DNA from: Proteromonas lacertae
Taxonomy: Eukaryota > Sar > Bigyra > Opalinata > Proteromonadidae
Direction of reading: 5' to 3'
Length of the DNA stretch: 22,989 nucleotides
NCBI GenBank assembly: GCA_002245135.1
Contig: NGBS01000908.1
Coordinates: forward strand, 1-22,989
A program made the translations under genes and the position numbers. Below the pieces are notes generated by a model. It was not told where the DNA came from and did no database searches. It worked only from the letters and a program-made list of their open reading frames with translations. Shown piece by piece: positions 1-9,462 of the stretch (within the stretch, counting starts at the first letter, position 1; each line of letters opens with the position of its first letter).

Positions 1-48
1 GTGCCTTCTACAGGTAAGAATAAGCGATTTGAGTGTAAATTAGTTTTT

Positions 49-130
49 GGTACGGGTTATACTGGAGCAAGCGGTGAATTTAAATTTCTTTATATATTTT
101 AGTGTATGAGTAATTTTATGGGTTAAAATT
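49..130 (+). repeat. Left terminal inverted repeat (core matched block)
   Basis: This block matches the reverse complement of 22903..22984 at 75 of 82 positions without gaps; the match starts GGTACGGGTTATACTGGAGC. A T-run of different length precedes it in the two copies. It is visibly richer in GC than the element body. Bases 1..48 probably also belong to the repeat, but the partner sequence is outside the window. Beyond 130 the copies turn into unalignable T-rich sequence. Confidence 0.92.
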
Positions 131-203
131 TTTCTTTTGCTTTTTTGTATATAATTTCATTTAACTTTTTCTTATTGTTTTTATCAATCATAATTTCAAA
201 AGA

Positions 204-556
204 ATGTCAAGAATTTGGATCGAGAATGTTAATATAGAAGATAGAAATAAGCGTGAAGATGAAGACTTTGAAAGAATCTATGCAATCATTGAAAGTGAAG
301 TAGCTAGAATAGTAGCTCAACCACCACCACCATCACCTCCAGTAGTAATGTGGTATACATCTGATACAGCTGATGAGGATGATAGAAAGTATGAAGAATG
401 GCGTGCAATTCATAACCAACTAGAGTAGCACAAGCAACCATACGCCCTAGAAAATGGGTTGATCCTGAAGAAGAGCGCAGAAAAACAAAGATGTTAAAGC
501 GTTATGGTATTGATGAAAAAAACATCATTGAAGAAAGACTAAGATTTCATAACTAA
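204..556 (+). pseudogene. Small acidic protein gene, unrecognised, broken
   Basis: First gene inside the left terminal repeat. The ATG at 204 follows an AT-rich leader. The beginning encodes a charged, Glu/Asp-rich stretch with a short polyproline run (PPPPPSPP-like) and several Trp residues; coding character persists to about 556, where the region ends in basic, Arg/Lys- and Glu-rich sequence. About one break. No family is recognised. Like the next three genes it belongs to a left-arm group of small charged proteins, a position often occupied by lineage-specific accessory genes in Polintons. Confidence 0.45.
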
Positions 557-565
557 TTCTTAAAT

Positions 566-600
566 CATTGGTTTTAATTGAATTTTGTTATTTGATTGGC
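566..600 (-). promoter_or_regulatory. Two inverted CCAAT-box sequences
   Basis: ATTGG occurs at 567-571 and again within TTTGATTGG at 591-599, the reverse complement of CCAATCAAA. The same nonamer is found twice in the divergent promoter at 5298..5327. The sites lie about 85-115 bases upstream of the ATG at 684, a common distance for CCAAT elements in eukaryotic promoters. Function is inferred from sequence only. Confidence 0.35.
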
Positions 601-641
601 TGAATAGAAATAAACATAATATTACATAATTCTTTTCATTC

Positions 642-680
642 ATAAATTTCTTGCGATTTTTGAAATAATCTACATAAATT
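642..680 (+). promoter_or_regulatory. Leader motif of zinc-finger gene, shared with capsid gene
   Basis: ATAAATTTCTTGCGATTTTT begins at 642 and is followed by ACATAAATT at 672-680, just before the ATG at 684. The leader of the capsid gene has ATAAATTTCTTGCTATTTTT at 18701-18720 and ACATAAATT at 18746-18754 directly before its ATG. Two paired blocks in the same order before two unrelated genes argue for a shared promoter or start-site element. Confidence 0.5.
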
Positions 681-683
681 AAA

Positions 684-1271
684 ATGAGTGATTTACAAAA
701 CTGAATTAGATGCTAAGTATTGAAAAACACTTACAAGAAAGGTGAAATGTATGAGAATGATATGTCTGAAGTAAAATCATTAATCATTAAAGTATTTAAG
801 GATATGTTGGATGGTATGTATTCTGTGATTGAAGAGTATGAAGATGATCCAGAATGGAGTGAACAACCAGGTGATGATATTGATATAACAATGAGAAGAA
901 GAAGAAGTGAAGGAAGAAAAACAAAGTGAATCTAAATCTAAAAAAAGAAAGGATATAACAAAGTTAGATCCAGATTCACAGATATGTAGTACTTGTGGTA
1001 AGAAGAAAGCTAATGATGAATTTGGTTATAAGAGTGAAGGTGTATTCTATAAATCTTGTACAGAGTGTAGAAATAAGAAGAAGAGAAGATATGAAGAAGT
1101 AAAGAAAGGAAGTGATAATAGTGGAGAAGATAAGAAGCGTAAAGTAGAGAGTAGTTCCACTGCGAGGGTCGACCAAAGGTAGATATTGCTAAAGTAGAAA
1201 CACCTACAAGTTCTATCCCGGGGGTAGCTACAGTAGATCTAACTACATCACCTACTTGTATAATTAATTAA
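684..1271 (+). pseudogene. CxxC...CxxC zinc-finger protein gene, broken
   Basis: The region from the ATG at 684 to about 1271 has continuous coding character with several breaks (about two or three). Its middle encodes an acidic segment (EEYEDDPEWSEQ) followed by a clear zinc-binding knuckle pair: CSTCGKKK, about 20 residues including FYKSC, then TECR, that is C-x2-C-x(about 21)-C-x2-C, embedded in Lys/Arg-rich flanks. The tail is Thr/Ser/Pro-rich. Such treble-clef-like double knuckles with basic flanks occur in small DNA- or RNA-binding proteins of mobile elements and large DNA viruses; that comparison is from memory. The leader at 642..680 resembles that of the major capsid gene. Exact function is unknown. 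Confidence 0.55.
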
Positions 1272-1335
1272 CTTTTGGTTTAAAATTCATTTTTATATTT
1301 CTATGCGTTTTTATATATAAATAATTTCACATAAT

Positions 1336-1719
1336 ATGCCATATAATACATCTTTAGTTATGTTAGGTGATATGAAAGATACTTTAAATGGTTTGAAACA
1401 AGAACTGTATATTTTATTAGGTTGTGTAGTTCTATGGGTTCTTTATAAATGCAAGAGAATATGTGCATGGTGTTATCATAAAGCCTGTCCTCCAGAATTA
1501 AGTGAAATATTAGCTGAGCCAGAACCTGCTGTTCAATTAGCATTAAGAAAATCTACTATTGTTTCTGCTATTCCATTTACTTTAACACCTGAAAATAGTA
1601 GAATAAATTCTAGAAATGCTAGTGATAATGAAGATGAAGAGCAATTAGAAACAGAAATAGAAATTATTCCTATTAATAAACCTGAGATTGAAATTCAAAA
1701 ACCAATCATAAATATTTAA
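1336..1719 (+). CDS. Small single-pass membrane protein, Cys-rich juxtamembrane region
   Basis: An open frame of 127 residues starting at an ATG after an AT-rich leader with TATATAAATAA. Residues 24-37 (LYILLGCVVLWVLY) form one convincing membrane segment. It is followed at once by a basic, Cys-rich stretch with C39, C43, C46 and C51 plus C30 inside the membrane, a pattern often palmitoylated in viral envelope and membrane proteins. The remaining cytoplasmic or exposed half is acidic (DNEDEEQLETEIEI) and ends in a Pro/Ile/Lys-rich tail. No family is recognised. It could be a membrane or entry/egress accessory protein of the ancestral virus. It looks whole. Confidence 0.6.
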   Translation: MPYNTSLVMLGDMKDTLNGLKQELYILLGCVVLWVLYKCKRICAWCYHKACPPELSEILAEPEPAVQLALRKSTIVSAIPFTLTPENSRINSRNASDNEDEEQLETEIEIIPINKPEIEIQKPIINI

Positions 1720-1902
1720 TTTTATATATAGTCTTTTTTTCGTATTTGATTTTTGAAAGTTGTTTTTTTGCACCCCCTTAAAAAATTACATAAAGAAAAA
1801 CCGTTTTTTTTCATTCACACTTTTCTTACTCATTTTCAGTATTTTATTTTTTTCATTTTTTTACTTTAATAGAAAATTAATTATTCAATCATTCAATCAA
1901 AA

Positions 1903-3077
1903 ATGCCAGCAGACAGAGTCAAACAACCAACCAATTCAGAATTATGCTCCCAGCTCCCATTAAAGGGACAGGCTTATGAGTTCTATCAGAAAGTGAGTCG
2001 TAACATCCAGCATTTAAAGACATTTTGCGACGAAATGTATATTCAAAGTTTGGCTTATGATGACAGCAAAAAATCAAAGAAGAAGCAAAGTCCACCACAA
2101 TTCAACTATATCGAATTAGAGAAGTCAGCTACAGCAGTTTATTATTGCTTTTCATGTAAGTTTGATAATCAGAAGTTAATTCCCATTAAACATCTAGAGA
2201 CATTAGATCAAAATGAGTATATGAATTTATACTTTAGTGACGATGAGATGAAGAGTATAGTAAAACCAAATGTAAAACCGATTAAACCTTTTATTCAACC
2301 TCAGTTAAAACAACAACAACAACCACAACAAGAACCACCACCACCAACTGTACCTCAAAAACCTAAAAGAGTTTATAAAAGAAGAACTGATACTGTAAAG
2401 AAACCTAAAACAAAAGCAGTTATTGATAGTGATGATGAATTAATTCATTTAAAGAAAAGAAAGATTGTTAAGGATTCTGATTTTGTTGATGAAACCAATG
2501 GGTATAATTGTGAAAGATACTGAATCAAGAACATCTGCTGATGATTTATTAAGTAGCCAAAGTCCTACCTTTACACCTCCAATGTCACCAAGGTCTGATA
2601 CTACACTTCTTGATGTTACTGATATTGATATTCTGGATGCTGAATTGAAGTATTTTAATGCTGAATTAACTAAAAAAGATGAAGAAAAACAAAAAGAGAT
2701 AGAAGAGAAAATTAAACATCAAGATGCATGAGAGAAAGAAACAAGAAGATGAAGAAAAAAAGAAAAAACAACAAGAAGAAGAAAGAGTTAGAAAAGTACA
2801 AGAAGAAGCAGAGAGAAAAAGAAAACAAGAAGAAGCAGAAAAGAAAAGAAAAGAAGAATTAGTTGTTATTAGAATGCTTCAAGAAGAAGAGAATATGAGA
2901 CAACAAGAAGAGTTAAGAAAGAAATGGGTATTAGAACAAAAGAGACAAATGGAAGAAAAGATGAAAAAAGAAAACGATGAATTAGAAAAGAAGATGGAAG
3001 AAGAGTTTAAGAAGAGAATTGAAGAAGAGAAAAGAAAGAAAGCTGAAGAGTTTGAGAAGATGATGAAGAACTTATAA
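1903..3077 (+). pseudogene. Protein with N-terminal domain, Gln/Pro linker and long charged helix; broken
   Basis: Coding character runs from the ATG at 1903 to about 3077 with about two breaks. The start encodes a globular-looking domain with conserved-looking aromatic residues and a CFSC pair. Next comes a Gln/Pro tract (QQQQPQQEPPPP), then a basic, nuclear-localisation-like segment (RVYKRR, KKPKTK) next to acidic SDDE motifs. The final 110 or so residues alternate Glu and Lys/Arg almost without hydrophobic residues, the signature of an ER/K single alpha-helix or coiled coil. The preceding AT-rich spacer 1720..1902 contains T-runs. No family is recognised; nuclear localisation is an inference. 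Confidence 0.5.
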
Positions 3078-3216
3078 GTATTAATATATATACTTTAAAT
3101 TTGTCTGGTTTATGCTTTAATCCATATACTTGAAAAAGCACTTTGAATTCATTACTTTGATAAAAATTGGTGTTTGTTTAATATGTAAAAAATAACATAA
3201 ATAAAAAACATAAAAA
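3078..3216. other. Convergent intergenic spacer
   Basis: A short AT-rich spacer lies between the 3' ends of the plus-strand helix gene and the minus-strand integrase. It contains AATAACATAAATAAAAAAC-like A-runs that could serve as polyadenylation signals, on the minus strand as T-runs and on the plus strand as AATAAA-like words. No gene is seen. Confidence 0.3.
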
Positions 3217-4377
3217 TTATACGAAATCATTAAATAGCGAATTTTTCTTATATACTCTACCATATCTACTTTTTCTACCTTCTGGTGCTGGTTGAATATC
3301 TGGTTCTATAGGTTGTGCTTCATTATTTATACTATGAATTTGTCTTAATCTAAACTTACCATTTGTTGTAATACTATTAACTGGTACTCTTTTTATTTCA
3401 TGTGATTTGAATCTATATGAACCTATATCTCTAGGATTGAATTCTTTAGGTATTGTTCCATCCAAGTTCTTAACAGAATATGAAAACGGTCCAACTTTGT
3501 GTATTTGGTATACTTTATCAGTATAATAAGTAGTTTTTTGAAGTTTGTTATCTCTACGTTCTTTTATTCTGACAAAATCATCAGCTTTAAAATGAGTATC
3601 ACTTTTACGCTTCTTTAAGTTTCTAGCATGGGATTCTTTATACAATCTATCTTGGACTTCAAAATCATTGAATACTTCATTTGGAGTTAGATTATTGAGT
3701 GCAGAATGTGGTTTTGCATTGTAATCATCTACAACAGTATATACTATATTACACAATGATTCAATATTGTTAATTTTATCAAATTCTTCATCAGAAAATG
3801 TATTAATTTTTCTATAAAACATATCTTTAATAGTTCTCACACATCGATCCAATATTTTCATTATATTATGTTCATTACGTTCTTTAAGTATAAATCGTAT
3901 ATGATTTTTATTAAACAAATCTAAAAATTTCTTACCATAGATAATACCAGACTCTTCATCTGACAATATACTTCCTACAAAACGAGCGTTTTCATCCTTA
4001 GGTTGCATACCCTGATAAAACCATTTTTCAAACACTGGATACACATCATTTTCTGATTTAGATTTAACATAATATATCCAACACTTACGACTAACAACTT
4101 CTATAATTAACAAAAATGGAACTTTTGTATTGTTGAAAAACACTAAATCTATCTGATATGATCCAGGTAACTTTTCAATTTCATATTTAATTCTATTCCT
4201 TTTAGTTGCAGTGATTTGATAATCTGGTTTAGACTCTACAAGTTCACTACTAGCTTTTTTAATATCAGATTTTTTAAAGTTATTCTCAAGTTCATTTACA
4301 GAGAAATTAATAAAGTCTCGTTTGTTTAAATAACCATATGTTTTGTATAACTCATTTATTTTATCTTGTAGTGACAT
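3217..4377 (-). CDS. INT: Retroviral-type DDE integrase of the Polinton
   Basis: The 386-residue product is the strand-transfer enzyme expected to insert the element by its terminal repeats. The rve core starts around residue 74 (YQIDLVFF) with acidic D77. After the IIEVVSRKCWIYYVKSK strand pair come D140 in SILSDEESG and an acidic residue at D177 in ILDRCVRTIKDM, in the position where the third catalytic acid and the xRTIK helix of this family sit. Next is the typical YNAKPHSALNNLTPNEVF segment (residues 219-236), matching the 'YN...HsaL...P.EV' block of retroviral and Polinton integrases. Residues 263-318 (FKADDFVRIK ... GPFSYSVKNLDG) form an SH3/chromo-like C-terminal domain. The tail is basic. 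It looks whole. A leader motif is present at 4415..4426. Confidence 0.93.
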   Translation of the reverse strand: MSLQDKINELYKTYGYLNKRDFINFSVNELENNFKKSDIKKASSELVESKPDYQITATKRNRIKYEIEKLPGSYQIDLVFFNNTKVPFLLIIEVVSRKCWIYYVKSKSENDVYPVFEKWFYQGMQPKDENARFVGSILSDEESGIIYGKKFLDLFNKNHIRFILKERNEHNIMKILDRCVRTIKDMFYRKINTFSDEEFDKINNIESLCNIVYTVVDDYNAKPHSALNNLTPNEVFNDFEVQDRLYKESHARNLKKRKSDTHFKADDFVRIKERRDNKLQKTTYYTDKVYQIHKVGPFSYSVKNLDGTIPKEFNPRDIGSYRFKSHEIKRVPVNSITTNGKFRLRQIHSINNEAQPIEPDIQPAPEGRKSRYGRVYKKNSLFNDFV

Positions 4378-4414
4378 TCAAACAATATATAAAAAAATAT
4401 GAATGATATATATT

Positions 4415-4426
4415 TAAAGAATTAAT
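4415..4426 (-). promoter_or_regulatory. ATTAATTCTTTA leader motif of integrase gene
   Basis: On the minus strand this reads ATTAATTCTTTA, preceded by TTCATT and followed by ATATAT, 38 bases before the integrase ATG. It is one member of the ATAAATTCTT-like family found before other genes of the element (13009, 13531, 14356, 14385, 17673). Confidence 0.45.
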
Positions 4427-4445
4427 GAATTAAAATATAATTAAA

Positions 4446-5213
4446 TCATTCTTCTACCTCTCCCAAATCCTTATCACTTAAAGCGTTACCAAAGTTAATA
4501 GACTTAGCAGCACTAATAAAACCATTACTAATTACTTTCTTAGCAGGGAATGGTCTACGAGTACTAATTAAATCACTATCTTCTATCTTAGTTCTCTTAA
4601 TTCTTGGAGGTGAAACAAATTTGTTTTGATTAGCTTGTTCTTTCTTAATTTTCTTCTCATTACTTCTTCTAATAGTTGTAGCTAAATCAGGATTTTCATC
4701 ATAACCAACAATATCACTACAAACTCTATGATTAACAAAGTTTTGAGTACCATTACTCTTAATAGAGATTTGATTATCAACAACACTTACAGCAATTTTA
4801 CTACCAACATCAACATCAGATGGAACTCTATAGTTACTATTATCCCATATCATAATAGAATTGAAATTGTGGAAGTATTTAATACCATGTTGAGGTTCTC
4901 TACATCCTACACTAATCAAATATCCACGAATGATTTTTTCTATAAAGTCATTCTCGTTTCTATCATAAATTTGTTTCAATACATATTTCACTTCATCAGC
5001 TGAATATGTTTCAAAATCTCTTCCATTATTAATTACAACTTTATGATCCAAATCATGAACAAAAGTAATCAATACATATTGACTAGTTTTAGTAGGCTTA
5101 ACTGTAATACTCTCAACAGTTCCTTTAATAATCCACTTGTTACATAACTTTGGATTCTTGTAGTAATCACTGAATTCTACATCTGTAGCTTCATAGGGTG
5201 TTTCGTTACTCAT
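4446..5213 (-). CDS. Candidate OB-fold ssDNA-binding protein
   Basis: The 255-residue product sits immediately before the integrase on the minus strand and diverges from the polymerase gene, a place fitting a replication protein. Residues 27-60 (KWIIKGTVESITVKPTKTSQ and following) alternate beta-strand-like segments as in an OB-fold. The remaining N-terminal half is also beta-rich with a helix (EVKYVLKQIYDRN). The C-terminal third is basic and disordered and ends in the short acidic tail DKDLGEVEE, a feature shared by many ssDNA-binding proteins. No catalytic motif is visible. The SSB assignment is inference from shape and context. It looks whole. Confidence 0.45.
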   Translation of the reverse strand: MSNETPYEATDVEFSDYYKNPKLCNKWIIKGTVESITVKPTKTSQYVLITFVHDLDHKVVINNGRDFETYSADEVKYVLKQIYDRNENDFIEKIIRGYLISVGCREPQHGIKYFHNFNSIMIWDNSNYRVPSDVDVGSKIAVSVVDNQISIKSNGTQNFVNHRVCSDIVGYDENPDLATTIRRSNEKKIKKEQANQNKFVSPPRIKRTKIEDSDLISTRRPFPAKKVISNGFISAAKSINFGNALSDKDLGEVEE

Positions 5214-5297
5214 TTTATATAAGGGAGAGATGAAAATAAAAAATGATTAAAAATGTCAAGAAAAATGAAAATGAAAATTTCTTTTTATTTTTAAAGT

Positions 5298-5327
5298 CGA
5301 CCAATCAAATCATCCGACCAATCAAAT
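5298..5327. promoter_or_regulatory. Tandem CCAAT direct repeat in divergent promoter
   Basis: CGACCAATCAAAT occurs at 5298-5310 and again at 5315-5327, a 17-base period. Each copy holds a CCAAT box. The repeat lies between the divergent starts of the SSB-like gene (5213, minus) and the polymerase region (plus), so it may drive both. The same CCAATCAAA nonamer is present in inverted form at 591-599. Confidence 0.45.
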
Positions 5328-5372
5328 TTCATATTTCCATTTTTGATTTATTTCTCGAATTCTGTCTATATA

Positions 5373-5540
5373 ATGAGCAAACATAAAAAGCTTTTAAAAG
5401 CATTTTTTAAACTTCTAGAACAAACTTTTAATAAAAATAAACATCATAAGCATAAGCATCGCCATCATCATAAACATAAACATACAGATGAACCACCACC
5501 AGAAGAAGCTGCCAAAACGAAGATTAGCGCCATTATTTAG
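5373..5540 (+). CDS. Short His/Lys-rich ORF at the polymerase 5' end
   Basis: From the ATG at 5373 a 55-residue frame opens with a basic helix (MSKHKKLLKAFFKLLEQTF) and then a near-regular His/Lys repeat (HHKHKHRHHHKHKH). It overlaps the annotated start of the polymerase in a different frame. The leader between the CCAAT repeats and this ATG is only about 45 bases, so 5373 is a plausible translation start for this transcript. It may be a small separate gene or part of the polymerase region. His/Lys tracts can bind metal or nucleic acid, but no function is claimed. Confidence 0.35.
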   Translation: MSKHKKLLKAFFKLLEQTFNKNKHHKHKHRHHHKHKHTDEPPPEEAAKTKISAII

Positions 5541-8500
5541 TACAGATGCTATTCAAAATAAAAAAAGATACAATAATGATATACCAATAATCAGTGATAC
5601 ATTCTTTGGTGGATTAATGCCTTCTTCCCTACCAAAACCTAACCAAAATCAAAGATTTAATGATAGAATACGTGATGCTAGAGAAGTTGATAAATCATCT
5701 CAAGGTGTTACCAGGAAATGGGTTTTCAATTATAACAATAGAAATTACAGTACTCCACAACAATGTTATCATGATTTTGTTAATAATAGTGATATCAAAG
5801 ATATATTACATGAACTAGCTGATACTATGAATATGATCAAATTTTTCTTTATTGTACGTTCAATTTATATACCTGATGAGTCTACTGACAGTGATGATGA
5901 AGTTTCTATATTTAGTCGTAGTAGACTATGTGAAATAACAAAAATGTCTACTGTAGGTGAAATACAAACTATACTGGAGAATATATTTACACAAATATCA
6001 GAAGATGATTCAAATCATCCTCAAAGTGGTCTTACTTTTGCTAGAGTAAATACTATAGAATTATATGTAACAAAATTTAAAGTGATACGTGGAAGTAGTT
6101 TTATTGTTTTACCTGCTAAACTTCAAGGTCTTAGATGTTTGACAAATGTAATAAATGAAGATAATGAATGCTTTAAGTGGAGTGTACTATGCTCATTATA
6201 TTCTAATAATCTACAATGTAATAAAGATAAACCTGAAAAATACAAAATGTATGAAAAGAAACATGATTGGAGTATGTTAACATTCCCTGTTGATGCTACA
6301 GACAATGAATCTATTGATAAGTTTGAAACAAAGAATCGACTAAATGTCAATATATTTTATATTGATATTGGTAAAGATAAAGAAGAAATATTCTTACCCA
6401 TTCATTTATCTAAACAAAAGAAATCTAAAAAATATAGTGTTGTAAATCTATTGCTAATAAAAAATGAAGATGGAAATTCACACTATGTAACAATAAATAC
6501 CTTACCTGCTCTATTTAGAAAAATGATAGATAAAAAGAATAATACTAATAATATATTTGTGTGTCCATATTGTCTCTTCTATACTTACGATGATGGATCC
6601 TTTAATAGTCACCAAATATATGACTGTCAAGATAAAGAGAATGTATTAAGATTATTCCCTGATAAAGATGATAAAGAAAAATCATACTTAAAATTTAGAC
6701 ATTGGACTCACCTCCAAACATTACCAGTTGTTATGTATTATGATACTGAAACTTATTTTGTACCTTATGATAATGAATTGAATTTAAGTAGATATAAATC
6801 TATGGAAGAAATAGATAATAATGATACTAGAATAGAATTATCAAAAACTGAGCAATCTATTATGGCTAGGCATAAGCTTTATTCCTACTGTATCTATGTA
6901 GATAGTAAAATACCAGATATAAACAGTTTTACTGTGATTAAATATAAACAAAATGAGGATCATAATATTGAAAATGATTTTGTATTGGATATATTAAATA
7001 TATATGATCAAATATGTACAGTTTACAATTATAGACTAGCTAATCCTAAACCTTTTGATGGAGATGAAATAGCTAAGGATATACATAATAAAAAGAGAAA
7101 ATGTGACTTTTGTGGTAAACTATTTAATTCTATTGATCATGTAAAGGTACTTCACCATGATCATTTCACAGGTCATTATATTGCTTCAATTGGTAGTAAT
7201 GAGAATCTAAATATTGATATAAAAAAATTAAAAGTACCAATAATAGGTCATAATGCTATGAAATATGACCAGCATTTCATAGTAAAGGAATTAGCCAAAT
7301 TTGCTGCAATAACTAATAGTCCACTCAATATTATACCTAATACAGATGAAAACTATAAGTGTATACAATACAAGAATTTGGTGTTTATTGACAGTTATTT
7401 ATTCTTAGCAGGTTCTCTAGCAAATTTAACTAATGATCTAAAAATTACAGCAGAATTAAATAATACTAAGAAAGAAAAATTCAAAACAATTTATGAGAAT
7501 TTTAAAGAATATAATGGACATTACCTAGATGATGAAATTATTGAAAAATACTTACTTCAAAAGAATTATTTTCCATATGAGCATATGACATCTCTTGAAG
7601 CTTTTGAAGAAAATTTCAAAGATCTTACTATAGATGATTTTAAGTCTAAATTGAATGATAATGAAACTATTAAACCTGAGGAATTTGATTTTGCTATGGA
7701 AGTAAATCAAATATTTGGATTTGATAATATACGTGAATACAATTTATTTTACTTGAAAATTGATGTTTATATTCTTCAGTCTATATTTAATGATTTTAGA
7801 GATAATATATTTGATACTTTTCACATAGATCCTTGTTGGTATATTTCATTACCCAGTTTATCACTTGATTTATTCTTACATGTATCTGATGTGGAACTTA
7901 AATTATTTTGTGAACCTGAATACTATGATTTTATATTGAATGGTTTATACGGTGGATTATCATATATTGGTAAGCGTAAGGAAGATGCAAATAACAAATT
8001 TATGAAAAATTATGATGAAACTTTACCTAGTAAATTCTTATTATATCAAGACTATAATTCTTTATACCCTTCAGTTATGGCTTCTTGTAAAATGCCTTTA
8101 GATGACTTTGAATTTATTGATCCAAATTCTATTACATTAGAAAGTATACTTGATTTACCCTATTATGAAGAAATGGATCAAGATAGATTAGAGAATAATG
8201 ATTTTGGTTATATATTAGAAGTTGATATCGAGTTACCTATAGAACTACAAGACAAGTTTAAAGAATACCCATTACTACCTGAAAGGAAGAAAATACCTAA
8301 AGAATGGTTATCTGATATACAAACTGAAAGAGCTGAAAATCTTGGTATTATACATAAAGAAAGAGGTACTTACCATGCTACTGAGAAATTAATAACTGAT
8401 TTGTATCCTAAAGAAAAATATATAATACACTACCAAAATTTGAAGTTTGCAGTTGAACATGGCTATAAAGTGGGTAAAGTGTACAGAATAATGAGATTTA

Positions 8501-9430
8501 CTGAAGGTCTATATATGGGTAAATATATTAATACTATGGTACAAAAAACGAGTCCAAGCTAAAGAAAACAATCAAAATACTACTGCAGACTATATAAAGA
8601 AATTAATGAATAGCTTATACGGTAAATTTATGGAACGTGTTGAAAAGAGAAGTAACATATCTTTAATTACTAATGAAGATCAAATGATTAATGCTGCAAG
8701 TGATCCATGGTTTAAAGACTTTATCATTATTGAAGGTGATTTAAGAATTGCACATTTTCATAAGAAGCTATATGAAATTAATAAACCTATACAAATTGGA
8801 ATGGTTATCTTAGCACTGTCTAAACTCAAAATGCAAAAATATTGGTATGATGTATTAGATAAAAAATATGGATCTGATAAGCTAACACTATGTATGACTG
8901 ATACTGATAGTTTACTTTTCTCAGTTGAAACTAATGATATTTTTGAAGACTTAGAGGATCCTATCTTTAATAATTGGATTGATGGAAGTAACTTGAAAAA
9001 TCCCTATTTAGAAAATTATAAGTTAGATATACATAGAGCTGTTCATTCAGGTACATTGAATCGATTAAAATTTGAAGAACAGGATAAGAATAATGTAAAC
9101 CTGTATGTTATAACAAAGTTTATAGGATTAAAATCAAAGTGCTATATATACGAAAAGGAGAAAGTGAATGATGAATCTGATAATAATACAAATAGTGACA
9201 ATCGTTGTAAAGGTATTAATGTGAAAGTTTCTAGAAAAATAACTTATGACATATACAATGATTTTGTTGAAGGTGCTAGTAAAAGTCAAAAATATGAAGT
9301 ATGTCAAATCAAATCAATACATCATAATGTTTATACAACAGTACAAAACAAAACTGGCTTAACCTATTATGATGATAAAAGATATTTTTTTGATAAATAC
9401 AATACATTGCCATATGGATATAAAAAATAA
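5488..9430 (+). pseudogene. polB: Protein-primed family B DNA polymerase (pPolB), broken
   Basis: This is the replicative polymerase of the element. The region has about one or two breaks; the start at 5488 is uncertain. In order: a Polinton-type N-terminal domain (NECFKWSVL near 6163, then a NVNIFYID block), a C-x2-C...H...C finger (CPYC near 6562), 3'-5' exonuclease motif Exo I (YYDTETYF, 6736), a CDFC ... HHDHFTGHY endonuclease VII-like zinc knuckle (7102-7177), Exo II (GHNAMKYDQHF, 7246), Exo III (YLKIDVY, 7750), polymerase motif A (DYNSLYPSVM, 8050), motif B (KKLMNSLYGKF, near 8600) and motif C (TDTDS, 8897-8911). The final part has the KGINVKVSRKIT block seen at the end of many Polinton polymerases. 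The long spacing between motifs Exo III and A fits TPR insertions of protein-primed enzymes. Confidence 0.95.
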
Positions 9431-9462
9431 TTAATACTTATATTATATAATTGTTTTTTTCT
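9431..9462. terminator. Short convergent spacer between polymerase and coiled-coil gene
   Basis: Only 32 bases separate the polymerase stop from the stop of the opposing minus-strand gene. The spacer is AT-only in most positions with a T-run (TTTTTTTCTTT) on the plus strand. Transcripts from both sides must end or overlap here. No classical AATAAA is obvious. Confidence 0.3.

Noticed and set aside
1760-1963. Hydrophobic Phe-rich open frame on the plus strand
   Set aside because: It arises from T-runs in the leader of the gene at 1903 and overlaps its start; composition is that of untranslated AT-rich DNA.
5440-5490. CRISPR-like short repeat (CATAAG/CATAAA units)
   Set aside because: Units are 6 bases without spacers; they are simply the His/Lys codon repeat.
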